From positions 1 to 64,000 of the forward strand of contig JAZKFE010000215.1 in the NCBI GenBank assembly GCA_040386595.1: DNA of 64,000 nt, written 5' to 3'. The stretch comes from JAKFVC01 sp040386595 (GTDB lineage: Bacteria > Planctomycetota > Planctomycetia > Planctomycetales > Planctomycetaceae). Under the pieces are notes generated by a model. The model was not told where the DNA came from, made no database searches, and worked only from the letters and a program-made list of their open reading frames with translations. Positions 1 through 10,164 of the stretch are shown here, one piece after another (position 1 is the first letter of the stretch; each line of letters starts with the position of its first letter). The position numbers were made by a program, and so were the translations under genes.

Positions 1-19
1 GTCGCCCCGTCAGGGCTTG

Positions 20-118
20 GTTTCATCTGAGGGATCCGTACCATGGGTTTGCACCCACGGCTAAGTTCTGTCGTCCCTTCGGGACTGCGGACTTAATAGC
101 TCCGCCGTGAAGGCCTTA
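20..118. repeat. Intergenic palindromic repeat remnant
   Basis: Contains short nested inverted repeats, including CCATGGGTTTGCACCCACGG and GTCCCTTCGGGAC. This style of sequence (a 'cacggctaagttctgtcgtcccttcgggac' type block, not quoted in full here) is common between planctomycete genes. It lies just downstream of the minus-strand amidohydrolase, so it could also act as an RNA 3' structure. No second copy was noticed in this window, so repeat status rests on general knowledge. Confidence 0.35.
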
Positions 119-3100
119 TTAGGGCTTTTTTAGGCGCTGTTTATATTTTTCATAGAGCCGTGTTTGCCGGGTCTCTGGTGAATACGGTTTGCCGTCGACG
201 AAGGTCCCTTTGATTTGCGTGGTCTGCAACAAAGGGTTTCCGTCCGTAATGACGATGTGAGCCAGCTTGTCCACGGTGAGTGAGCCGATTTGTTTGTCGA
301 GCCCCAGGATTCGAGCGGCATTTAATGTAATGCTCTTGAGGCCTTCTTCGGCGGGTAAGCCATAGGCCACTGCTTGAGCAGCTTCAAATGGCGTGTTGCG
401 ACTGTTTGAGGCATCGTCGGAGCGAATGCAGAAGTTGACTCCGGCTTCAAATAAGCGGCCCGGATTTGCATAGGGCGCGTCGAACGGATCGTAATCGGCG
501 GTCGGCCGCGTCATTACGGGGCCCACGATGACAGGGACGTTTCGGGCCTTTAATTCACCGGCCAGCTTCCAGGCGTCGGTGCCACCGGTGAGGATCAGTT
601 TTAGCTTTTCTGCTTCGGCAAACAGCAAGACTTCGGCGATTTCTTGACGCTGATTGGCTTCGATAAAGACCGGTTTTTCGCCCGCGAGATAAGGTTTCAA
701 GGCATCGTAACGCGGGTCTGCTAACGGGGGGGATTGTTTGGCGGCAACCGCATCGGCCTTCAGTTTGTTGTAGAGCCGGCCTTGCTTCAAAAACTCTTTC
801 AAGTTGTCGATCTGTTCCTGGCGTTTTTTCAGAGCCTCTTCTGTGGCCTGCTTGGTGGCGTGAAGTTTATGCGGGACGCCGGGCCAGCGGATTACCAGGC
901 CGACTTCCAGTTCCAGCAACATGTCAGGGACTGTCCACCCCCCCAGCTTAATGGCTGAGGCTTGTCCGGAAATGACGCCGCCGGAGGGGGGCGCGAGTAC
1001 TGTCGTGATGCCCCCGGCGCGGGCCACGGGGATCAGTTCGGAATCAGGATTCACGGCGACGCCGGCTCGTAAGTCGGGCTGAAATTGCCCCGATTCGGCG
1101 TAGTCGTGGGTTTCTGAGACTTTGCCGATTTCAATCAGTCCCAGCGTTGTTCCCGCGTCAATCATGCCGGGGTACACATGCAGTCCGGTTAGGTCGATGG
1201 TTTTCGTCTCGGCTGGCAACGGCAGATCTTTGCCGACAGCGGTGATCTTGCCTCCGGCGATCAGCAGCGTTCCCTTTTCGATATCGGCCGCGTCGATCGG
1301 ATGGACGGTCGCCCCCACGAGAGCGTATTGGCCGTTCGGGGCTTCTGCTAGATCCACGACTTTGGAGCGGATGTCGGGAGTGGGGATGGGCAAGGTCGTG
1401 GCGGCCGACTGCCGGGCGGCTCCGGTAGAAGTCATGGCCGTCGGTTGGGCGGCGCGGTTGAAATAGACTTCGCCCTCGACAAGGGTCATCTCGACTCGAG
1501 AAAAGGCGTGTAGTGGATGTCCATTAAATATGGCGACGTCGCCGTCCTTGCCGACCTCGAGCGATCCGATGCGGTCTTGCAGGCCCAGCTCTTTTGCTGA
1601 GTTGTGGGTGATGGTCTGCAGGGCGTGCTCAGGGGCCAGTCCGCCATAGCGGATGGTTTTGGCTGCTTCTAAATAGAGGTGCCGGATCAGCTCGCCGTCG
1701 TCGCTTTTGATCACGGTGTTGATGCCGGCTTGATGGAGCAGGGCGGCGTTGAAAGGGGTTGCGTCATAGGCCTCGACCTTATACGCCCACCAGTCGGAGA
1801 ACGTACTGCAGCTGGCTCCGTGAGCCGCGATTTCTGGGGCGATTTTGTAACCTTCCAGAACGTGCTGCAGCGACCAGACGCGTACTCCTAGCCCCGAGGC
1901 GACCCGCAGTAGCATCAGGATCTCGTCGGCGCGGTAGCAGTGGCTGTGAATGAATTTTTGTTGATTAACGATGTCCATCAGCGCCTCCAGCCGCAGATCG
2001 CGGCGCGGTGGCAGCATGTGCGTCGCTTTGTCGGGGGCCGCCTGGATGGCTTGTTGGTATTCCAGCCATTGGCGACGGTAGTCCAGGGCTTCCATGAAGG
2101 CGCGGTTGAGTGTCGCTTCGACTCCCATACGCGTGTTCGGGAAGCGGTTTTTCTGGAATTTTACGTTTTCCCCGAGGGCAAACTTAATCCCTTGAGGGGC
2201 ATCGACCAGGATTTGTTTAGAGGCTGGCTCGCCATATTTCAATTTGATGACGGCATCCTGGCCGCCGATCACATTGGCCGATCCGTGAAATAACCGTGCG
2301 GTGGTCNNNNNNNNNNACCGGCCAAGGCACGGTAGGCGGTGATGTCGGTGGTGGAGACGGCGTCTTTCACGCGGACTTCGGGGACGATGGAGAGGGTGGC
2401 TTCATTCACGCTGTCCAGGCCATCGCCAATCATAATGTGGCTGTGGGTATCAATGATTCCCGGCATCGCGAACTTGCCCGTGGCATCAATCACGACGACT
2501 CCTGCTTCGGGAGTCAAGTCCTTGCCGATCGCCGCGATCTTGCCCGCTTTAATGAAGAGGGACGTCTCGGGGAGTGTTTCGCCCTTACCATTTAATAGTG
2601 TGGCCTTCTGGATGAAGACGGTGCCGCCGGTCGGCAGCGTGCGCTTCAGGCGATCGGCATCGAGTTCGACAGGCAGGTCGGTGATTCCTGCGGGGGTTGC
2701 CGGAGTGGGCTTACTATCATCGTCTTCGATGCCATTAATGGCGACGGCATTCGGCTGCTGCGGTGGGGCCGTCTCGCGCTGGGCTGTGAAATTGGTTTGC
2801 GCTCCGAAGGCCGATTTGAGAATCCCCTTCAGTTGCGGCGGAGTTCCCGTGGGCCCCTGGGTTGAAAACTTAAGTTCAATCTCACGGTCGCCGGCACCGA
2901 TGGAGACCACCCATTCGGCCTTGTCCGTTTCGACTTTACCACTGGTGAGTTTGCCATCTCCTTGGGGGCTTTTGAAACTGCCATTCAGTCGCGTGCCAGT
3001 TTGTATCAGAACGAGGTCGCAGTGGACGGGGCCGTCGGCGGCTTCGATGTCGAGCTTCCAGTGCGCGGCCAGTTCGAGGCCCGGTGAGCCGGAGTCTTTC

Positions 3101-4524
3101 GGGACGGGTAGGGCCTCTTTTTTGTATTCGAATTTCTTGCCATCGACGAATAGGAATCGCACCTGGCTGCGTTCATCGTCGAAGGGGCCGGTCAGTACGA
3201 CTACGTGCCCCAGTTTGCCGGGGGTGAGGGACCCCAATCGATGTTCCTGGCCGAGGATGGCGGCGGCTTCTGAGGTAATGGCGGCAAGGGCGGCGTCGCG
3301 CGGAAGGCCGGCTTGGATCAGCTGCCGTAGTCCTTTAAAGAAGTCAGCGGGCTCGTTAAGACCTTGCGAGCTGGCGGCCAATTTTAGTCCAGCTGCTTTG
3401 AGGGCTTTGGGCCCCGCCACTTGGAGTCGCCAGCGATCGCGGACGTCTTCGAGCGCGCGAATCGGATCCTGGAGATCGGCGGTCAATTTGTCGGGAGCCG
3501 GTTTGACTTCGACTTTGGGCTCATCGCCGTAGTCCAGGTTCAGGATGACCTGAATCTGCTTCTCCTGGAGCCGAGCCAAGCAGCGTTCGGCTTCACGGCC
3601 GCCCCATAATGTTAGAGGGAGTTCTTGCTCGGCGGCGAAGTTGAGTGCGCGTTCAATTTCGTCGCGGGTGTTGGCCAAGAACCAGACGGGCATCTGGTGT
3701 GTGATGACGGGTTGCAGACCTTCGAGAACTGCGTCCTGCAGGGGGCGTGGGATCTGTGCAGCGCCGACTTTAAAGAGCGCCTGTTGCTGGGCATAGCGGC
3801 GAGCATCTAAAAAGATCTGCCGCAGGTGTGCGGTACCGCCCATTAATGTGTGGGGGTAGCCTTCTTCGCGTGGTCCGAAGACCCGGAATTGCGACATGGT
3901 TGATGACTGCAGCAGGCATTCCCGTAAGGTTGTGCCGCGCGTGGTGATCAGTGTGCCGCGACCGCTGGCTAAACGGCCGGAGGGAACAATATGCAGTGTC
4001 GTAAAGCCGAGTTGTCGCCGTTTCTCGAGAGTGTCGTTATCGAGTCGCAGGTGTTCGGCCGCTTCGAATTCCGGGGTGAGACTTTTGCGGTTGTCGATCC
4101 GCGTGGCGGCGAGGGCATAGCGGCTGACATCGAGCGGGGCGGGTGGGGCCGGTTGAGCTGGCTGGTCGGGGTTCAATAGGGCTGGAGTCGCGGCATCAAT
4201 GAAGCCCGCGTAGACCATGTGTCCTGGAACTTCGATGACTTCGGCGTCGGGGGGAATTGGAATATCGGCACCGACGGCAACAATCAGCCCGTCACGCAGG
4301 ATGACGCGGCCATTTTCAATCTGTTGACCGGGGGCCGTGACCACTGTGGCTTGGGTGATCGCGACGGCGCGGGGTTCGAATTCCGCGGCAGCCGAAAAAT
4401 CGATGGGGCCCATCAGGCCTGCCAGTAGGCAAGCGAGCGTATAATAGGGAGTGACCCGCCAATGAACGGTCTGCTTCTGCGGATACGAAGACTTGGAGAC
4501 AGTGTGCTCGTGAGGCGCGGTCAT
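119..4524 (-). CDS. Secreted multi-module amidohydrolase (interrupted by assembly gap)
   Basis: This is one gene that appears as two frames because a ten-N run (2307-2316) puts it out of frame. Upstream of the gap the protein ends in ...AYRALAG; downstream, in another frame, it resumes with TTARLFHGSANVIGGQ, which is contiguous in imidazolonepropionase-like amidohydrolases (usually AGGVTT). A true gap of 5 nt gives an intact frame of about 1466 residues. A basic and hydrophobic leader suggests export. Three amidohydrolase-like modules are visible. The first (about 45-440) has lost the HxH metal motif (AGFIDAATPA). A beta-rich insert of about 130 residues follows. The middle module keeps HSH (GIIDTHSHIMIG), a later FIHSHCYRADE and SLQHVLEG histidines and a KSDDGE aspartate. 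The last module again lacks HxH (GMIDAGTTLG). Substrate unknown. ATG 4524 is preferred to the TTG two codons upstream. Confidence 0.85.
2307..2316. other. Assembly gap (10 N) inside the amidohydrolase gene
   Basis: Ten Ns, the usual placeholder for a gap of unknown length. The coding frames on either side differ, so the true length must be 2 modulo 3. Filling the conserved Gly-Gly-Val-Thr-Thr motif needs 5 nt. Confidence 0.95.
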
Positions 4525-4792
4525 ACTCAAGAGGCCCGGTGAAGTGGAATTGGTGTCAATTTCGTGTGGTCTAGCGTCGCGGGGCCTGTGATGCGGCAGT
4601 TGGGGCGGTTACCGTCCGAGGCTGAGGCAGGTGGAGATGCTGGGCATCTCCGGGCACTGAACGAGGTGTCAGGCGGCGAAATCTGCCTAAAAAATCGCCA
4701 CATTCGCTACAGAGTCTTCAGCTTAACAGTGCCTGGCGGCCGATACTAGAACAGATTCCACACGAAAATTGCTGCCAGCCGTCCGAGATGAA

Positions 4793-4820
4793 TTGACACA
4801 TTCTCGTCAAAAGATATGAT
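4793..4820 (+). promoter_or_regulatory. Strong sigma70-type promoter
   Basis: TTGACA (4793-4798, perfect -35) and TATGAT (4815-4820, one mismatch to TATAAT) are separated by 16 nt. Expected start is near 4827. No plausible start codon with a ribosome site and long frame follows, which points to a non-coding transcript. Confidence 0.7.
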
Positions 4821-4826
4821 AGGACT

Positions 4827-4937
4827 AGTGATTGCGCTGAACGCGACCCAATTGGGGACGGTTTGAGCGATACTCTTTAGGGCTCAGCACGGGTAAGTGA
4901 GCTAAATCTTAAACGGCTTGTTTTGCCGTTTTTTGCA
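4827..4937 (+). ncRNA. Candidate structured small RNA of about 110 nt
   Basis: The segment is bounded by the 4793-4820 promoter and the hairpin plus T-run at 4911-4934. Internally there are competing pairings: CCCAATTGGG is a local palindrome, GCTGA near 4836 can pair with TCAGC near 4883, and GCTCA at 4882-4886 can instead pair with TGAGC near 4898-4902. Mutually exclusive stems are typical of regulatory RNAs. It does not match the conserved cores I know for SRP RNA, tmRNA, RNase P RNA or GEMM riboswitches. It may be a stand-alone sRNA or an attenuated leader. Function unknown. Confidence 0.45.
4911..4934 (+). terminator. Intrinsic terminator of the candidate small RNA
   Basis: AAACGGC (4911-4917) pairs with GCCGTTT (4925-4931) over a 7-nt loop, and the T-run continues to 4934. 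Confidence 0.65.
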
Positions 4938-6156
4938 AGCTGCCCCTACAACGAGCTGCCTCTACAACGAGCTACTCAAGCAAAGTGTGCGGCATTCCAC
5001 TTGAAGAGTCATCCGGTAATCGTTCCGAATCGACGCGAACACGATAAAGCAAAGTGCCTGCTCGCGGGTCCCGTAGGTCTTAGGGCCACAGAATTTGGGA
5101 TTCGTAGGATTTGAGACCGTTTGAGCGGTTCGAAGAACGGCCGGCGGGATTGGATCTCAGTGCGAGCATTTCTATCTGCGGGTGCATCATTCAGGGTTGG
5201 CAGAGTGAAATCTGCTGGGCTGTTTGGTAAGTCTGCTGCAGTGTCACGACCCTGACAGCAACAAGGGTTTTCGCAGCAAGTCGGCGGTTTGGATTCGTCT
5301 TGTCATTGGTCCAAATTCGCTCCCTGTGGCGTCTGGTCATTAGTTGCCAGGTGTTCGCAGTGCAGAGTGGTTCTTAAGTGAACCATTCCATGAAGTTTGG
5401 CTCGAGCCAGAATTGAGATTTTCCTGGAATTCCAATTCCTTGGGGAAATGTGACGCAGTTCGTGGCAATATTTGAGATAGACGCGTGTCGGATGCCGATT
5501 TGCAGTTTGACCCTCTGAATTGGCCCGCTGTAGCGGGGTATCGATGCTACGAGACACCGTCTGGCGTGCAGTGCTCTGGTGCTGACGTCAGACAAAGGTT
5601 CGGCATGTACGTTGAGTCGGCCGCAGGATCGGATTCACTCTCGCTTAACAGCCTGTGACAAAACCTCCGCAGTCGCACGATGAAGCTCATCTGGGCCTCC
5701 TGTCGTGCGGGTCGCTACGAGGCCCGATCAAAATTGTAAGCCAAGTGTTGAAGAGTCCTCTCCGTGGTTTTTGTCGGTGTGTTGGTCGCGCTTTGTGCCA
5801 GGTGCACGAGGGACGAACCAGCTGGGGCACGGGGATGTTCCTGAGGATTCGATGGCAGCCTTTAGAAAAGGTTGGACATCGTTCCTGATCAGGGCGTCCG
5901 GGACTTAAAAGATGTTGGGCCGTCACGGGACCATCCCGCGGTGATATCCGTGGCCGTGGTTCAAAATTCGCTGTCAGAAAGTTCGTTGGTCGTACTGGAA
6001 GCGAATGAATCGTTCTGGTGCGATTGAGCAGTCGACGGCGACCACGCAGGGTGACTTCCTCTGAACCTGTTTCAGGTGGTGGTTTATTCTGTGGTGAATG
6101 ACCTGAGTTCTGTTTGTTTTGTCGATTGAATTTCGTTTCTGAGTTGGAAGAACAGC

Positions 6157-8193
6157 ATGGCAGTGAATAGCTCCGGTTCGACGGACAGCGATCCCGAGGC
6201 CCCGCCGCGACGGCGACGTACCGTAAAGAAGAAGACGGAGTCGGCCACTCCGGCAGAAGCAGTACGGGTGGAACCCGTTGTTTCTACCCCTGAGCCCGAA
6301 GCCGCACCGCGTCCGACGCGACGCCGTGCTCCTGTTCGTCGTCCTGAACCAGAACAAGTCTCGGATTCGTTCGGGTTTGACCCCGAAGAATTTCTGCCTC
6401 CCGCCGTGGTGACGGAACGTCCCGAACGCCCGGCTCGTGAGCGTCCGGTGCGCGAACGACGTCCCCGTGCGGCTGCCGCAGAAACGCCCCGTGAGCGACC
6501 CGCTCCGGTGGTTGAAGAACGCGAAGAAGTCGCACCGGCCCGGCCCGAACGTGCGGAACGCTCGGAAGGGCGTACCGATCGCTCCGAAGGTAGTCGTTCT
6601 CAGGAAAACTACGTGCCGGAAGGCCGTATTGATTCTGGCGACAGCCATGGTGACGGGGGCGAAGAAGGCTCATTCGTCGAAGGTGGTGAAGGGGGAGCTG
6701 ACAACGGACAAGAAGGCGATTTCCAACGCCGTCGCCGTCGTCGTCGCCGTTCACGGAATGGCCGCGTCGAAGGTCAAGCACCTGTTCAAAGTGCTCCGCG
6801 TCAAAACCAACCGCGGTCGAATCCTCCGGCAGGTGGTGGCGCTCCTCGCCATTCAAATAATGGTGGCTCGAACGTCCAACGTGGTCGCCCGCAACGCAGC
6901 GGTGGCGGCGGTCGCTTCCCCAATCAAGGTGGTGGCGGTCAGGGTGGACAGGGCGGTCAACAGCGTGACCGAGGCTACAACCGGGATAACAATCGCGGTG
7001 GCAGCAACAGCGGTGGTGGTGGCGGACGTGATAACTTCCGCGATCGCAACACGATGTCCGAACAAGCTATGGCCGATATTCCCGGCACGGAAGTGTCTGG
7101 CGTCCTGGAATTGCATCCCAAGGGCTACGGCTTCCTGCGTGATCCTTCCAACAACTACGCTTCATCCAAGACCGACGCATTTGTGTCGGGCACGTTGATC
7201 GAACGCTGCAGCTTGCGTGAAGGCGTGTTGATTAAGGGTGAAGCGATTCCTGGTCCCAAGGGACAAGGGCCGCGTCTGAAGAGTGTCGAGTCAGTGGAAG
7301 GTCGGACGGTCGAAGAGTACCAGAAGATCAAGACCTTCGACACGTTGACCGCCATCAACCCGCACGAGCAAATTGTGCTCGAAACGGGCCCGATGCCGAT
7401 CACGATGCGGGTCATGGACCTGTTGTGTCCGATTGGCAAGGGACAGCGTGCCTTGATCGTGGCTCCGCCGCGAACGGGTAAGACGATGCTCTTGCAGGAC
7501 ATCGCTAACTCGGTCAGCAAGAATCATCCCGAGATGTACTTGATCGTGTTGCTCATCGACGAGCGGCCCGAAGAAGTCACCGAGATGCGACGTAACGTAC
7601 GGGGTGAAGTCATTGCGTCCTCCATGGACCGCGATGTCGAAAGCCATGTGCGAATTTCGCAGTTGATCATCGAACGCGGCAAGCGTATCGCGGAATCGGG
7701 TGGCGAGGTCTTCATTCTCCTCGACTCGATTACACGTACCGCTCGTGCCTTCAATAAGTGGGTCGGCAGCAGCGGCCGGACAACCTCGGGTGGTCTGGAC
7801 GTTAAGGCTCTCGATATTCCCAAGAAGATGTTCGGTACGGCTCGTTTGTTCGATGAAGGGGGCTCGCTGACAATTGCCGCGACCGCTCTGATCGAAACCG
7901 GCAGCCGGATGGACGACGTGATCTTCCAGGAGTTCAAGGGGACGGGCAACATGGAAATGGTGCTCAGCCGCAACTTGGCTGATCGCCGCATCTGGCCGTC
8001 GATCGACATTCAGCAGTCGGGAACCCGACGTGAAGAGAAGATCCTGTCGCCCGAAACGCTCGAAGGTGTCACGATGCTGCGTCGCAGTCTGCTGTCCCTG
8101 AGCCCCGTCGAGGGGATGGAGCAGCTGACTCGCATCTTGCAGAAGTACCCGTCGAACAAGGAATTCTTGGGTAAGATCCGGTCGATTCTGTAG
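6157..8193 (+). CDS. rho: Transcription termination factor Rho with long disordered N-terminus
   Basis: Hexameric RNA helicase that ends transcription. The C-terminal 380 residues are a complete Rho. The cold-shock-like RNA-binding domain starts near residue 307 (SGVLELHPKGYGFLRDP). The ATPase core carries Walker A APPRTGKT (436-443), the LIDERPEEVTEM segment, ILLDSITRTARAFN and the conserved ending EFLGKIRSIL. The first 300 residues, absent from the 419-residue E. coli enzyme, are low complexity: Pro/Arg/Glu-rich (1-150), an acidic Gly-rich stretch, an Arg run (RRRRRRRRS), then Gly/Asn/Gln/Arg repeats. Such basic insertions are known in other bacterial Rho proteins and add RNA affinity. ATG 6157 has GGAAG 7 nt upstream. 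The gene itself ends in an intrinsic terminator. Confidence 0.97.
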   Translation: MAVNSSGSTDSDPEAPPRRRRTVKKKTESATPAEAVRVEPVVSTPEPEAAPRPTRRRAPVRRPEPEQVSDSFGFDPEEFLPPAVVTERPERPARERPVRERRPRAAAAETPRERPAPVVEEREEVAPARPERAERSEGRTDRSEGSRSQENYVPEGRIDSGDSHGDGGEEGSFVEGGEGGADNGQEGDFQRRRRRRRRSRNGRVEGQAPVQSAPRQNQPRSNPPAGGGAPRHSNNGGSNVQRGRPQRSGGGGRFPNQGGGGQGGQGGQQRDRGYNRDNNRGGSNSGGGGGRDNFRDRNTMSEQAMADIPGTEVSGVLELHPKGYGFLRDPSNNYASSKTDAFVSGTLIERCSLREGVLIKGEAIPGPKGQGPRLKSVESVEGRTVEEYQKIKTFDTLTAINPHEQIVLETGPMPITMRVMDLLCPIGKGQRALIVAPPRTGKTMLLQDIANSVSKNHPEMYLIVLLIDERPEEVTEMRRNVRGEVIASSMDRDVESHVRISQLIIERGKRIAESGGEVFILLDSITRTARAFNKWVGSSGRTTSGGLDVKALDIPKKMFGTARLFDEGGSLTIAATALIETGSRMDDVIFQEFKGTGNMEMVLSRNLADRRIWPSIDIQQSGTRREEKILSPETLEGVTMLRRSLLSLSPVEGMEQLTRILQKYPSNKEFLGKIRSIL

Positions 8194-8245
8194 TCGACAA
8201 TGATTCAGATGTCATCGAGGCCTTGGTTTCGATGAGAGTCAATAC

Positions 8246-8284
8246 AAAGCCCGGCTGTTGCTTGCGACCGCCGGGCTTTTTTTG
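8246..8284 (+). terminator. Intrinsic terminator of rho
   Basis: AAAGCCCGGC (8246-8255) pairs perfectly with GCCGGGCTTT (8270-8279), followed by a continuing T-run. Confidence 0.9.
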
Positions 8285-8415
8285 TGTGCTCCAGGGGGAT
8301 GATTTCGGCGGTGTGAGGCGTGGTTTGAATTTCCCATCCCGCCTTCACTATCTCGGCTTCCCCGTGCGCTGGTAAGATGTGGACCTAACTCGAACAGGGC
8401 TTCTTTTCTCGCGTT

Positions 8416-10095
8416 ATGTCCTACAAAACCTTTAAAAAACTGCTGGGCGAAACCAGTCTGGAACGGAAGTGTCGCTTCCTGTTCGGGAGTGGTTTGTTGC
8501 TATTGATTACGGCCAGCTTTTATTTGTATGGGCGGCTGACTGCGGATCTGGTGGAAGAGCAGAACCTGATCAACGGGCGGTTGTCGACGGTTCCCATCAT
8601 CCTGTTCAAACACTGGAAGTATCGCGAAGAAAACGTTGGGTTCCGCAGGCAGCTCGACGACATGCTCGGTGAGTTGAAGGCCGGGACGCTCAAGAACAGT
8701 TGGGAATTGTTCAAGGCCGATACCGAGGGTACGGCCGATGCTGGCCATCTCCCCAGCGACGCCGCAGGGCATGAGGCCCTGGATCTGCTGCGACAGGGGC
8801 GACCCGAATTCTTTCAGATCGATGAGAAGGGGGAGTACGTCTATTACGGGGCGGTGAAAGCCAGTAAGACGTGTCTCGAGTGCCATTATCACCAAACTCC
8901 GCATGCGAAAGAAGGAGATCTGATCGGCATGGCGAAAGTGTCGTTCTCCATGCAGGAGACGAAACGTGCGCTGGCCATGAATAATGCCATCTTGTTGGCG
9001 ACCGCTATCGGCACGGCGTTCCTGGCCATGTTGGCGGCTTATGCCATTGTGCGTTATGTGGTGGTGAAGCCCGTCTTACACTTGAAGGACGTCAGCGATT
9101 CGATCGCCAAGGGGAACTTGGACCTGCGGGCCGACATCCGCACGGGCGATGAATTTGAAGAGCTGAGCCACGCGTTCTATCGCATGTTGCGGCATTTAGT
9201 CGCCGTGCAGGAAGAGCTGCGAGAGGTCAATCACGACCTGGATACGAAGGTCGATGAGCTGGCCAAGGTGAACCTGGCGTTGTTCGAAACGAACAACCTC
9301 AAGAGTCAGTTCCTGGCGACAATGAGTCACGAGTTGCGGACGCCCCTCAACAGCATTTTAGGGTTTAGCGATGTGCTGGGAAGTGCCGGGAATCTCGATG
9401 ACCGCCAGCACCGGTATGTGCGCAACATTCAGACGTCGGGGAAGGATCTGCTGACGCTCATCAACGACATTCTTGATCTGGCGAAGATCGAGGGTGGCAA
9501 GATGGAACTGCACATTGCCGAGCTGTCGCTGCTCGATCTGATCGAACGTCTTCTGGGGATGGTGCGTCCTCTGGCCGAGAAGAAGAATATTGATCTGATC
9601 GGTGAAGTCGATCCGTCGATTCCTTTGCTGAAACAAGATACGGGCAAGGTCCAGCAGATTCTGTACAACTTGCTGTCGAACGCGATCAAGTTCACTCCTG
9701 AAGGGGGGAGCGTGCGAGTGCTGGCCCGGCGCGTGAACAACGACTTTTTCGAATTGATCTGCGAAGACACCGGTGTCGGCATCGCGATGGAAGAGCAAGA
9801 AACGATCTTCGAAAAGTTCCGGCAGGGGAATCTGACCCCAGGGGGCAACAGTGCTCTGACCCGCGAATTTGCCGGGACCGGTCTGGGTTTGTCGATCGTC
9901 AAGGAATTGTCGAAGCTGCTGGGGGGCGAGGTCAGTTTGCAGAGCGAGATGGGCAAGGGAAGTACCTTTACCATCCGTTTGCCGTTCCAGATTCGCGAAC
10001 AACTGCCGCTGCCGGAAGACCCCTTGCAGCAACACGCGGTGGAGCTCAGCAAGCTCCGTCGGTTGGATCTCACGCGGTTGTCGGGGACGAAGTAA
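8416..10095 (+). CDS. Membrane sensor histidine kinase with a c-heme-type sensor domain
   Basis: 559 residues. One membrane helix (about 19-40) and a second (about 192-214) flank a periplasmic domain that resembles DUF3365/Tll0287-like heme sensors: it contains CLECH at 153-157, a covalent heme c motif, in the context YYGAVKASKTCLECHYH. HAMP follows (about 215-268), then a short coiled coil. HisKA has phosphoacceptor His305 (ATMSHELRTPLN), and the HATPase domain has the N box (NLLSNAIKF, Asn418), DTGVGI and GTGLGLSIVKEL. It probably senses redox state or a small ligand at the heme and phosphorylates a regulator that is not encoded nearby. No response regulator is adjacent. The ATG at 8416 has a weak ribosome site. 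Confidence 0.92.
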   Translation: MSYKTFKKLLGETSLERKCRFLFGSGLLLLITASFYLYGRLTADLVEEQNLINGRLSTVPIILFKHWKYREENVGFRRQLDDMLGELKAGTLKNSWELFKADTEGTADAGHLPSDAAGHEALDLLRQGRPEFFQIDEKGEYVYYGAVKASKTCLECHYHQTPHAKEGDLIGMAKVSFSMQETKRALAMNNAILLATAIGTAFLAMLAAYAIVRYVVVKPVLHLKDVSDSIAKGNLDLRADIRTGDEFEELSHAFYRMLRHLVAVQEELREVNHDLDTKVDELAKVNLALFETNNLKSQFLATMSHELRTPLNSILGFSDVLGSAGNLDDRQHRYVRNIQTSGKDLLTLINDILDLAKIEGGKMELHIAELSLLDLIERLLGMVRPLAEKKNIDLIGEVDPSIPLLKQDTGKVQQILYNLLSNAIKFTPEGGSVRVLARRVNNDFFELICEDTGVGIAMEEQETIFEKFRQGNLTPGGNSALTREFAGTGLGLSIVKELSKLLGGEVSLQSEMGKGSTFTIRLPFQIREQLPLPEDPLQQHAVELSKLRRLDLTRLSGTK

Positions 10096-10164
10096 GACGG
10101 CGACCGGCAGCCCGCACCGCGGATTGCGGCGCGTTTGGCTTAAGCGGATTGGCGAGTGAGCATC

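Larger units (their letters stand above)
4525..6156. other. Long intergenic region upstream of rho
   Basis: No convincing protein gene: the open frames on both strands are short and have no recognisable motifs. The left third holds a promoter and terminator pair that delimits a candidate small RNA (listed separately). Downstream of that terminator, from about 4935 to 6140, I see no coding signal and no clear repeat. It may hold the rho leader and promoters, since rho mRNAs in many bacteria have long autoregulated leaders, but nothing here shows that directly. Confidence 0.6.

Noticed and set aside
2339..3532. Long plus-strand frame (397 codons) opposite the amidohydrolase
   Set aside because: Ser/Arg/Pro-rich translation without motifs; mirrors the codon bias of the real minus-strand gene.
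4365..4385. tRNA T-loop-like GGTTCGAATTCC
   Set aside because: Inside the amidohydrolase coding region, no cloverleaf can be built around it.
6437..7198. 253-codon frame within the rho N-terminal region
   Set aside because: Caused by the low-complexity Arg/Gly codons of rho in another frame.
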